This document shows, piece after piece, positions 22,028-33,050 of a DNA stretch of 64,000 nt. The DNA comes from Biscogniauxia marginata. Lineage: Eukaryota > Ascomycota > Sordariomycetes > Xylariales > Xylariaceae. The notes under the pieces are model-generated. The model was not told the DNA's origin and made no database searches. It saw only the letters and a program-made list of their open reading frames with translations. Every line of letters starts with the position of its first letter. The stretch's first letter is position 1. The translations under genes and the position numbers were made by a program. The stretch is taken from positions 434,001 to 498,000 of the forward strand of contig MU404059.1 of assembly GCA_022695795.1 (NCBI GenBank). The letters run 5' to 3'.

Positions 22028-23057
22028 ACTAATATAATAATTATAATAAGCTTAATAAAATAATCGAGAATAAATTAGAATTATTTTTTATTATTATATA
22101 TCATTTTAACTAAAAAAACATTTTATTTTATAATATCACGATAATTTATTATTATTAAAAAGTAAAATTATAATGTTAAATAATAATTAAATTATAAATA
22201 AGTTTAATATAAACTTTATAAAGCATTTTTATAAATATATATAAAAAACGAAAAGAATTATACGTTTTTTAATTTTAAATAATTACGAGAATTATTATTT
22301 TATTAACTTTAAAGATTATTATTATAAAAAAATATCGTTATATTTTATATATTTAATTATTCGTTATATAAGTTTTAACTTTTTAACTTCGTATATTTTA
22401 ATATTTTAAAGTAAATATATAATAATTACTTATAAAGTTTAATAAATCGTTATTATATTTATATTATAAAAATTTTCGATATTATAATAATTATTTTAAA
22501 TATATAAATTAAGTTTCGCGTAATTAAATTAGTTTTTTTTTTAATTTAAAAAAAGTTATTATTATATTACTTTTTATATAAAAAGCGTATATATCTTTTT
22601 TTGACTTTAATATAAATTAAGTATTTTAAAAAACCAAAATATTTATAATAACTCGCGAAATGTTTTTATAATTTAATTATATTATAAATAAAGTTAAAAA
22701 AACACTAAAAAAGTTTTTTTATAAATTTTATAAATATTTATAATTAACTTATAAAAATTATTTTAATATTAATATATAAAGTGTTTTTATTACAAAATAA
22801 AATTACTCGTTTTTAATAAATAATGTAAAACTAAAAATAAATAATTATAAATAAGAAAATTATTTAATATAAAAAAGTAACTTTATAAGTTAAAAAAATA
22901 ATATTATAATTAATAAAAAAAAAGGGCCTCGAAAAAAAGTAATAACTAAATAAAAACGATATAATATATATAATTAATTTAATTATAATACGCATATTTA
23001 TATAACAAATAAAAAGATGTTTAATAATATAACGAATAAAAATATAACTAATAATAT

Positions 23058-23562
23058 TTATATAATAAATAAAAAGATATTTAGTAATTTAAATTTCAAG
23101 GAATTATAATTAATTTTATTTATTATTTATTATTTATTTTAATTTTAAAGGGCTTTAACTCGAAAAATATAATAAACTAAATAATATAAATCACACTTTA
23201 AAAAGCTAAATAAGACAGTTTAAATAATAGTAATCATTAATTAATTTCGATGTGGCATAAATGATTTTTAAAACTACGAAAGTTATAAAAACTAGCTTAT
23301 TTATTTATATAACTTACTTGCTTATAAGACACGTTAATATATATATTTATATAATAAATAAAAAGGTATTTAGTAATTTAAATTTTAAGAAGTTATAATT
23401 AATTTTATTTATTATTTATTTATTATTTTAATTTTAAAGGGTTTTAATTTAAAAAAAATATAATAAATTAAATAATATAAATTACGTTTTAAAAAACTAA
23501 ATAAAATAGTTCGAATAATAATAATTATTAATTAATTTCGATGTAGTATAAATGATTTTTAA
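23058..23562. repeat. Tandem direct repeat of about 215 bp
   Basis: Two copies, about 23058-23278 and 23347-23562, are offset by about 289 bp. Both read from TTATATAA(T/C)AAATAAAAAG to a shared end around TAATTTCGATGT...AAATGATTTTTAA. Most differences are C/T or G/A, in both directions, as expected if each copy was mutated independently by RIP. The right ends are the inverted partners of L1 and L3. Confidence 0.6.
23195..23335 (-). repeat. Degenerate repeat copy R2, inverted
   Basis: Read on the minus strand, this begins AACGTGTCTTATAAGCAAGT and includes AATAAGCTAGTTTTTATAAC, the closest match to copy L1. Confidence 0.55.
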
Positions 23563-23633
23563 TAATTAAAAGTATAATAACTATGAAATTTCGTTCGCGA
23601 GCTTGTTTCGTTTACTCGCTTGTGTGGTACGTT
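23480..23633 (-). repeat. Degenerate repeat copy R1, inverted
   Basis: Read on the minus strand, this begins AACGTACCACACAAGCGAGT and includes AAGCTCGCGAACGAAATTTC. It matches L3 over more than 100 bp. Confidence 0.6.
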
Positions 23634-23720
23634 AATTTATTTTAATAAGCCATAGTTCCTTTTTAAGTAACGATTATTTTAATATATAATAATTATAGGT
23701 ATACAAGATAATAATTCCTT

Positions 23721-24770
23721 TTAAACAATCATTCTTCTTAGCTAGGGACGTGCGGAGCCATTATTTGTTATTCTTCTCGAGAAATACAAGGCGGCGTTGT
23801 CTCGGGTTGGTCTAAACATCCCAAGTTCCGAAGGAGAGCAAAGATATCCTCCTTATTGTTTCTGAGTTATACATACAACACGGACTGGAAACAGGCAGAC
23901 AGACACGTGGGTAAGAGAGTCTCTCGAGGAGATAAACGAAGTTAGAAAAGGGCCAAGGGAGGGTTTTAACTTATTTATTCTGTGATATCAATATAACTTA
24001 AGTTATATCACATCATCCCTATCACGATTATGCATGGGTCACTAGTATTCGAGAAAAGGGGGGGAAATAATAAAAGAAATATGCAGGTACGTAAGTATTG
24101 TAGCGCATATCAAGACCGCTCTCGTAGTCCAGCAAACTATTTTCTTTCTTTCCACGAAATCTCGACCGCTGTCTAGACAAGGTCATAATGGCTAATCGTA
24201 TCCTTTTGTAAGGGCGAGACAGACAGTCTATTATCTCCCACATCATCGACTTCTATAGTGTTCAGGAGTCATGGACGGAAGGGGTCGAAATGCTTATCAT
24301 CTAGTAAGGGTCATATGGTGTTAATTATAAGGACAATAACTATCAAATACACCCGGGAGGCAGTAAAGTATGTGAAATTTCACGAACGAGATAAACGAAG
24401 GGCGGTTTCGAGGGACGGTATTCACAATGCGGCTGTTGAAACCACCCGAGCTTATACCATTTACACGGCCGCATTATCCTACAAACAATTATAAAGTCAT
24501 GTCTAGTTAAGTTTCAGGCAAACTGAACTCCCTCATCTCATATGTATAATATCGAATAACCAATAGTCATGCTCCACACGCGGGGAATAAACAATACTGC
24601 CCAACCCTGAGCTATGTATGCAACGCCGTATCTCCAAATGCAATGTGGATGCAACACTGCACCATGCTCTTTGTACGTAGGAATACCCAAAAAGTTAATA
24701 CCGAAGTTATATATGTACTCCCAAACCATATGTGTTGTGATTGGGTCTATGCTTGGAAACTGTGCTGCTA
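23721..24770. other. Spacer between the AT block and the CLC gene
   Basis: Base composition returns to normal at about 23720. The region contains the 3' flank of the CLC gene and short frames without coding character. Confidence 0.4.
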
Positions 24771-27593
24771 TTATTCATCATGTTCGAGCTCTCGCACGTA
24801 TTTCACAAATCTCTTCTTGTGCGTCTGTGACAAGGTTATTTTCCTACTCAAGTAATATGAACGCCAATTTGACTTACCATTCCGGCATAGCGTCCGTCTT
24901 TTAGAACGCATATATAACGCAACCCAAGCTTGGCGAAGCACTCATATACCAAGTCCATCGGAGACCTGATATCTAAGGCCACAGGGGCTGGATCGATGTA
25001 AGGCGTAAAATCTGTCGGATCGTGATCGGGACCATCTTCGTCATCAATTCTTGGGACGTCCGCCATCAGACAGAGGCTCGAGTTCTCGTCGTCAAGATTG
25101 TCTAGGGCATATTCGAGATCCGGGGCTGGAATCAGGCCGACTAAAATGTCATTTCTAAGGATAGGTAGCCCTCCGTCTAGCTCCCCGGCTCTATGGAGAA
25201 GCTCTAGCTTAGCTCGAAGGCTAGTGGCGGGGACGAGAGGCGAGTCGGTAATGTCAATCACGCGCTCGCGGCGGACACGAGGAACTATATCAGCAAGATC
25301 GGAGGTGAATATGGGCTTGTGCTTGTTGTCGAGATATGGATACGAGTTCATATTAGTCAGAAGGTCGTAGATACTGAGCGGCTCCAAGGCATCGGCGGTC
25401 CATTTGGAAACAAGAATTGCCAAGGAGAATGGCAGGACGTAGTCCAAGCTCCCAGTCAGTTCGAATAAGATAACAGCCAGAGTGACGGACAACCTCGTCA
25501 CTCCACACATCGTTGCACCAGCAGCAATAAGGCCGTATACTCCCGGCTGGACACAGGTAGATGGCTGGAGAAGAGGACATGTACCCCATATACCCCAATG
25601 CGGGAATCGGAGGACTATCCACTGAACAAGGTGGCCGATTATCCTGCCCATTAGCCCACCAACAACCATAGAAGGAACGTATATACCTGCAGGCATTTTG
25701 ATTCCGAACGTTATGGTAGTTAAGAACCCTTTGATAATGAAAGCAGCGAGTAGCATGCGAATAATGCCCGGTATATCGTCAATACTTGATGCACAAAGCC
25801 CTAGCTCATCGTCTCTGTCATCATCATCGCAAGGACCAGCCAGGTTCAGCAGAAGCTTTGCTACTGGGAGCTTGGTCAACTTGTTCCAGTAACCGATCAG
25901 CCCGGTTACCAGAGCCACTAGGATAACCTCAACCAGAGGATATTTCTTAATGATCGGAATACGTCGGAAACTCAAAGCCCAGCGACGAGACGCCTTGATG
26001 AATAAAGCACCAGCAGCCCCACCCAATACCCCTACAATCATGAAACCAACAAGCTCGAAGTATTCCCAATCGATCTTATAGCGGACCTCAAACATAACAA
26101 TCTTGTGCGTACCGTACGGATTAAGGAACTTTAAGGATAGTGCAGCCACAATACAACAGAAAAATGTGCGGAAGAGGGTTTTGGCTGGGAAGAAGTAGGC
26201 TACTTCCTCGAGACCAAACAGAACACCGCCGAGAGGAGCCCCAAAGGCGACCACAACACCTGCGGCGGCAGCTGCAGATAGCACCTCGCGCCTCTTGCCA
26301 TCATTTCGGTCGTATTTCGTGAATAATCGACAACAAATATTGCCAATGCAAGTCGCAACATGGACGTATGGTCCCTCCTTGCCCAGGCTGAGTCCAGACG
26401 CGACGCTCAAGATTAGTCCCACGGATTTGATGACAAGCGTCTTGAGACCGAGAAACCCGTGTAGGACGAAACCACTGAGAATAACACGGACCTCAGCCAC
26501 TCCACTGCCTGCTGCTGAGTAATAAACCATAGGTGGAGATATAGGTTGCTCCTTAAGAAGCTGGCGGGGGCTGACGGACCCGTCTTCGTCGTGGCCGTGA
26601 TCAATTGGCGTCTGTGAGTAGTCGGCGGCTAGATTCTCATCCAAAGTCGACATCCGATAAGCTGATGGTACCACTGTCTTTGTCGTCAGGGTAAGCAGGC
26701 ATGATAGGACGGAGAGAAGCACAACAGCTACGATGTAAACGCCGTATTCAGTCCACGCCTCCCCAAAAGGATGGCCGCCTAGGACCTCAGACCATGAGTG
26801 CCAGTCGGTACATAAACCATGCGGACAGCATCTCTTTTACGATATTGTTAGCTCGAGCGGGCCTCCAAGGAAGCTTAAGGGGCTTTGGGCACACTAATTA
26901 CCTTCTCTCTAAGATACCATGCTCTCGCACAGTAGCCATCCTTGAAGTCGAATATGGTCATCTCAGCCACGTCGACACAATAAGCGACCAGGGCGACAAG
27001 AAAGCCAACCACAGCACTCAATATCCATCCTTGTGCGCCATCGAATAGTACGATTAGTCTACCCCACCAGTCTTTGCGGCTCCGGAGCTCTTTGGCTCGA
27101 TAGGAATCAGCAATGCTGTCGTGGACCCAGTCCGTCGAGGTGAATTGGTCGTACCATATGCGGTCGTCTGCGTAGATGGAGTGCCTCGATTCGGCCATGG
27201 GGTCTTGGCTGTCTGAAATTGCCTGAATTAACCGTTGCCCCCAAGACTCGTGTCGATTATGATGTCTAGGTCCGTAATAGGAGCCTCCTACAGAGCACCG
27301 GAGCAAGTCAGCACAGGCAAAGCCCAAGGCTTAATATGAGCAGACCAACCAACATAGCTATGATTCCTCGACAGAGGCGCTCTCGATGGAGGGCCCGGGG
27401 TCATATTGGGGCTTTGGATCCGTATGCGCGAGTGTGAAGGCCGCAATAGAGCGGTATTTTCATTAGGTTGCTCCGACATTGAATGACGCCGTCCCCTCCT
27501 TGGACGCTGTCGATGGCTTGTGGGAGAAGCTGGCATCGAGGGGTGAGAATGCCGAGATGGAGGGATGGCATCATAGGCAGGGTCATCATCCAT
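24771..27593 (-). CDS. CLC-family chloride channel/exchanger
   Basis: Four exons on the minus strand, 27593-27350, 27287-26902, 26833-24878 and 24824-24771, give 879 residues. Introns are 62, 68 and 53 nt. The last exon encodes only 17 residues, joining YAGM to THKKRFVKYVRELEHDE. The cytosolic N-terminus has an Arg/Ser-rich stretch, followed by many membrane helices. Family motifs are intact: GSGVAEV at about residue 319, GKEGPYVH at about 361 with the gating glutamate, GVLFGLEEVAYFFP, and GIYVPSMVVGG. The serine in GSGVAEV argues for chloride over nitrate. Glutamates in both GKEGP and LEEV are kept, as in intracellular Cl-/H+ exchangers, so exchange in endomembranes (yeast Gef1-like) is likelier than a plain channel. 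Two C-terminal CBS-type regions (about residues 700-870) follow. The gene is divergent from NRDE2. Confidence 0.93.
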
Positions 27594-28674
27594 GTTGGGG
27601 CAATATAAAGACAAGGGCACGCGATTGGATGCCTCTCTGTTATACGATGGATGGACGGCTTAGAATGAGACGCGATGATATCTCACGAAGATAGGTTGGA
27701 CGGAGTTCATTCGGCGGCGACATAGGCATAAAGCATGCAGCAGCAGCGTTCTGGAGGCGCGTCGATATGCTGTGGTACACTACACGAACGGTGAGACGGA
27801 TGGTCGCAGACTTGAATCCTACCGCAACAACCTGGGCGACAGCGTAATACGACGAGGGAAACACATGAGATCGTGGAGCCGAATCCCACGTGGGCTACCG
27901 CTTCTCACAACTCATGATAGATTTGCGGACAGACAAGTCGGAGTAGAGCCTTGGAGAAGCAGAAGGTTTTGGAAATAGATGGTCAGAGGGAATGGTAATG
28001 GTTCGGCAGTGACGAGAGCCTGGTCCATCAAGCCAAGAAGATTAGGAATCAAAGGTGGTCAAGAGACCCTCCTTTAGATCGTGTGTCATCTCTATTAGGC
28101 GGAGCACGTAATAAGGAAACAGCTGCAGTGACGTGAGGGTGTACGCACGTACCGAGATATGCAAGTATCACATACACCATATGCGCGTATGCAGGCTGTG
28201 GGGGAGATTGGCCTGGCGACTAGCCTAATTAAGCTAGTGCTCGATCATGCCTTAGAGGCCCGCTAAAGAAATAACCAAAGAGGTCCCTGAACGGGTGATG
28301 GCAGGTGATGCTAGTGGCTTGCAGTTAGCAGTTAGCAAGCCACCGGTGCCGAAATTATGGTTGCTGCAAGCCCAATTTGCCAACCAGCCATCTCCGTTTG
28401 ATCCACACTCTGTTTTCCTCCCAGCCTCATCAATCCGAGTCTGCACCGTTGCACGCCAGAATCTACCTACAGCATCTAATCAACTAGAGTAGCATTTGAT
28501 TCAGGGGTAGCTCTCAACATCAATCAACGAACAGGGGGAAAGAAAAGAAAAATACCACAGTGCCAGCAATGCCCTTGCTCGCATTCCTCAAGGACACAAT
28601 CGCGTTGCCACTCAACAGCTAGGCTCGCAGTTGACTGGCTAGACAGGCGAGAATGCCCCTGACGTGCAACAGCC
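27594..28674. promoter_or_regulatory. Divergent spacer between the CLC gene and NRDE2
   Basis: About 1.08 kb separates the two start codons and must hold both promoters. A CCAAT pentamer lies at about 28370. No frame here looks coding. Confidence 0.4.
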
Positions 28675-31600
28675 ATGTCTTCTCATAGGGAGGGGAAGAG
28701 ACCTGCCATACCTAAATTCTCCTCTTTCAAGCCTAAGCCTAAGCCTGCTGAGCCTGAAATTGTTCTTGGCCGGGTGGAAAGTGACAATGGGAATGAGTCA
28801 AGACGGACAGAAGACGGTGAGCATCAGATCGCTCATAGGAGCCGAGATCGTCATCGTTCATCGATAGATACATCTCACAAACTTGATACGCGCCACATTC
28901 GTCCTCCATGGCAGTCTAGTGCCCAAGATCCCCCTCGGAATGACGTATATATCATCGACAAGCGAGGCGATGCCTTAATCAGGAGGTATGGCAGTAACAA
29001 TCGTCACGATGTCCCGGCGTACAGGCGCATTGGGGCTGGCCGTCTTCTCGGGGTTGCGGGTTTTATGAGCGTAGATAGATCTGGAAACCACGAGGAGTTC
29101 TTCATTCGTGGTCACGGTGAGGGTAGCTCGCTACTTAGTAGCGATAGGAAAAGTCTTCTCGCCAAAGGGATTCGATTAAAGTCTCAACCTGTCAGGATTC
29201 GTCAAGAACCGTCCCAAGCAACTGGCGGGACTGAGGACTATCTACCATTGCGGAGGTCAAGAAAGCGGAAGCGGGATGGTCTCGCCTCGGGGGAGTCATC
29301 AGGCGAAGAAGGGCCATCATACAGGTCCATCCATGGGAAAAGTAAGAGCCACGAACATTCCGACAGCGATGAGCTGTACGCGAGTGACTCTTCGGTGGAT
29401 GCGATGGGACGAGGGATAGATGATCCAGTGAATTTGAAAACGGTCGAATTATCGAGGAGAGTACGGGAGCATCCGGATGACATTGCATCTTGGTTCGAGC
29501 TGGTAGATCACCAGGACACTCTATTACAGCTAAATCAGAGTGGTGATGGCCGCCCAACTGCAGCTGAAACAAAGAGCTATGCTGATATCAAGCTGTCTAT
29601 GCTTGAGCAAGCTCTCTCGCATGCAAAGGGCGACTCGCAGCGTGAAAGGTTGCATCTAAGGATCATGCGAGAAGGCGCTAAGATCTGGGACTTGCAGACA
29701 ACATCAAAACGATGGGAGAATACTGTGCAGAAATATCCTACGAGCTTTGAAGTATGGAGAGAATATATGAATTTCCGGCAGTCACTGCTTCCAAGCTTTC
29801 GTTTCGAAGAGATCAAACAACTTTACATTGATCGGTTGCGATACCTAAGCAAAGAAATATCAGGGCTTTCTCCAGCTTCGGACCATATTCAACTATATGA
29901 ACACATGATATATGTATTCCTAAGATTGATGCGCTTCGTCTCAGATGCTGGTTACGCAGAACTTGCGACCGCCGCATGGCAGGCTACTCTAGAGTTGAAT
30001 TTTGTACGACCAACTAAATTTGTAAATTCCACGGAAGGTGAGGCATTGTCCAACTTTCAGGAGTTCTGGGAAAGCGAGGTTCCGCGATTAGGAGAAGACC
30101 AGGCTCAAGGATGGGCGGCTTTTGAGACAAATGGCGGCGCTCAAGAACCAGCCGAACCGAAAACCTCTAGCGCGACGATTCCCTTGCCTACTACGAGGGA
30201 TGGATACAAAGCATGGTCTACAGTTGAGCAGTACAGGACTCGGAAGGCTACGATACCTGCTCGCACCCTGGATGACGAAGAGGAAGATGATCCTTTTAGA
30301 GTCATCATGTTTACAGATATTCAGGATATATTTCTCTTTCTCCCGGCAGAAATCATTCCAAGAGTCCGGCATCATTTATTAGATGCGTTCTTAATCTTTT
30401 GTCAGCTACCTCCTGGGTTTCGCTCTGGCAGTCTTGCCAACGAAATGATCCAGGACAGTTTTCTTACTCGAAGTGCGAAGACAAATTTAGCTACACACCC
30501 GTTTCCGAAGCACGATACTGTTTTGGCTCACGAGGATTTGATTACAAGGCTACCCGACTTTTCTCATGACTATCAACGGATGAACAACACACCCGAAGTA
30601 TTGTTTCCGTCCTTCCATTGGTTTAGGTATATGCCCCCGATACGGGACGCTATTCCCTCCGAACAGTACATGTGGATATCAAGTACACTAAAACAGTTGA
30701 CCCGTACGTTTGGGATCAAAGAACTAGCGCCGTATTATCTTGCTTTTGAATCTATCAACGAGCCAGGAAACGAGAAAAAAAGCGCGAAAGTTCTTCTCAA
30801 GCAGGATCCTGCAAATGTTGATTTGTACATAGGATACTCCATACTTGAACGGGAAAGGGGGAACAAAGCAGCCGCTCGCAACGTCGTGTCAGCGGCGATG
30901 GGCTTGTCGACCATTTCTAGCCGTGATCGACTTCGCTTGGGTATCGCCTCAGCGGAGATAGAGCTTCGAGATGGCGAACTAGCCAAAAGTACCGTGCAAT
31001 TGTGTGCCTTAGTCGAAGAAAGTCCTCAGGCAGCATCAATTCTCGAGAGTACAGAAGCCTCTTCAGCTCAGATACTGAAAGCAAGACAATTACTGGCCTC
31101 AAATCAGGACTACTTGGTATCATCGGGTGATTTAGCTAATGCTATCTTATACGCGGAAGGTCTGACCTTGCTGGAATATCTGACCTGCCGCAGTGGTAGA
31201 GAGCCATGCTCGGCAGGTCAGGGGGATATTTGGTCGGCGACTTCCAGTATTATGAATTGTTCCAGCGACCTTGTCTCTCGTGGCTGCGGGAGCGCCCCAG
31301 AACATGAAAATCTGCTTCAATTTGCTGCCCGGCTGCTTTACTACCACGCCACACATGGGTAAGATATGTTATTCGCATATTGAGCTGACACCTGAGCTAA
31401 TTATCACCATAGGCCATTCAGATCCGGGTTCTTGCGCGAGCAGCTGGCCCAATATATCAAGTACTTCCCAAATAACACCATCTTCCTTTACCTTTTTGCC
31501 TGGCGAGAAGAACGTCTCAGCATCGATGACCGGGTGCGTTCACTCCTTAGCAATGTGGTTCTGGCCGAACCGCACGTGTGTGTGAGCAGCCACATATTCG

Positions 31601-31965
31601 CGATCCGCCATGAGTTACAAACTGGAAACGCGCACTCAACTCGGGCCGCGTTCGAGCATTCTCTTGCCCACGAGTCGTGCATGAACCATCCTGGGCTCTG
31701 GGTAGCGTATATCCGCTTCTGCCATGGTAGGAAGGAGTTGCGATCTAAGGCGAAGGATGTGTTCTACCGTGCGATCCAGTGCTGTCCCTGGTCAAAGGAC
31801 GTGTTCATGGAGGCTTTCGCCACGTTAGTCAGGGATATGGACTCTTCGGAGCTAAAGTCCGTCTACAACACACTCTCTGATAAGGGCTTGAGAGTTCACG
31901 TTGAGATGGAGGAGTTTGTTGAGAAGTGGCGGAGTGAATGGAAGGAGAAAATCGACAAAAGATGA
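28675..31965 (+). CDS. NRDE2: NRDE2 family protein (RNA surveillance / nuclear RNAi factor)
   Basis: Two exons, 28675-31358 and 31413-31965, flank a 54-nt intron (GTAAGA donor, GAGCTAATT branch, CATAG acceptor); the product is 1078 residues. The N-terminus has the family's short motif IPKFSSFKPK (residues 12-21), followed by a charged region with a basic cluster (RRSRKRKRDG) and acidic serine-rich stretches. From about residue 260 it becomes a helical-repeat protein of HAT/TPR type (HPDDIASWFELVDHQDTLL, RWENTVQKYPTSFEVWREYM). The C-terminal exon carries further repeats (NNTIFLYLFAWREERLSIDD; FYRAIQCCPWSKDVFMEAF). Family members bind the Mtr4-type exosome helicase and act in nuclear RNA decay, cryptic-intron splicing and, in worms, nuclear RNAi. 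Intron phase and continuous homology make the model secure. Confidence 0.92.
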
Positions 31966-33050
31966 TAGGCCGTGGTATTTAGAGACTGGGCCGGGCCCTA
32001 AATAAGTCGGCTTATTTTAGTTGGAATGAATAACCCAGATAGTATAATACTTGAGCAAGTTACAAAGGATACTATTTTAGCACGTTCGCGCTTCTTATAT
32101 TGTTAGCCTATCTTATAGGTATGGAAAGAAAGAGAGAGGTAGGGAGAGTATATCTTCCTGTTTATTAGATAGGAATTATCTCATAAACTCCTATCAAAAG
32201 AGTAGGCTACTGATACTAGTACGAGAAGCTAAGATTGCTGAGGACAAAATTATGGGCAAGGAACTAAAAGAAGAGGTGGTTATGTGTAAATGTATGTACA
32301 AGGTGATGATATAAACTATGCGCTATATACAAAAGCATCCATATATCCATAACCCAAGGGTATATAGACACATGCCTGCAGCTGCGCCGCAAACCCCCCC
32401 CCCCCCCCCCCCCCATGGTCCTGTATAACCGAAGGGAGGAAGAAGAAAAAAGAGCAATAAATATAGTAGAGGAAAAAATGAAGGGGGGGGAGTAATATCT
32501 GAGTGAATGAAGGGTAAGAATGAATGTCAACTCAAAGGAGAAACACGATGCCATGCAGAAGAAATATGCCGAATGACTGATAATGATAAAAACCAGGGTA
32601 TGCAGAATGGGTTGAGAGCCTAGCCAGAGAAGATCGAACGAAAGTAGGTCGAAAAAAGAACGAAAAGAAGGCGACCCCATCCCATCCATACTACCGTATC
32701 CTCACACGTAAAGAAAGAAAGGGAAGGAAGAAAGAGCAATCTAAAGACAAGAAGTTCCCAAACTTTCCAGATGGGCGTCCCAGCGCCGAGGGCATTTCCC
32801 AGTGTTTAGGAAGAAGGAAAAGCAAAAAGGCAGAGAAAAAAAAACCCCCAAATCTCGTCGTAACCAGTGACATGATTTATCACCACCGTTTCCCGACGAA
32901 CGAAGCCCCCGAGACTTACCTTGACCTTTCTCCCAGCCGCTGTTCCTAGCCGCCACCCTCCAGATATGCCATATATATAGTAGTAAAAAAAAAAAAACCT
33001 CACATCCGATCTCCCCGATCCGACTTTAGCGTCGAGGCAGCAAGCAAGTT
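31966..33050. other. Spacer between convergent NRDE2 and GH64 genes, with a poly-C tract
   Basis: This holds two 3' regions. It is low-complexity: runs of A and purine-rich patches and a 21-base C tract at 32394-32414. No frame looks coding. Confidence 0.4.
32394..32414 (+). repeat. Poly(C) homopolymer, 21 bases
   Basis: This is an uninterrupted run of 21 C residues between GCAAA and ATGG, in the spacer between convergent genes. Its exact length may be affected by sequencing error. Confidence 0.85.

Larger units (their letters stand above)
20281..23720. mobile_element. AT-rich RIP-like block with nested inverted repeats
   Basis: About 3.4 kb is almost entirely A and T, with no usable frame and sharp borders to normal-composition DNA on both sides. 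Copies of one degenerate repeat begin at about 20473, 20651 and 21351 (plus orientation), and inverted copies end at about 23335 and 23633. A 41-bp direct repeat flanks the set (20436-20476 and 23632-23672); its copies differ mostly by C-to-T or G-to-A changes. The composition and transition-type divergence fit repeat-induced point mutation, the fungal process that mutates duplicated DNA. The arrangement fits nested or duplicated terminal inverted repeats of old DNA transposons. No transposase can be read, so the superfamily is unknown. Confidence 0.7.
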
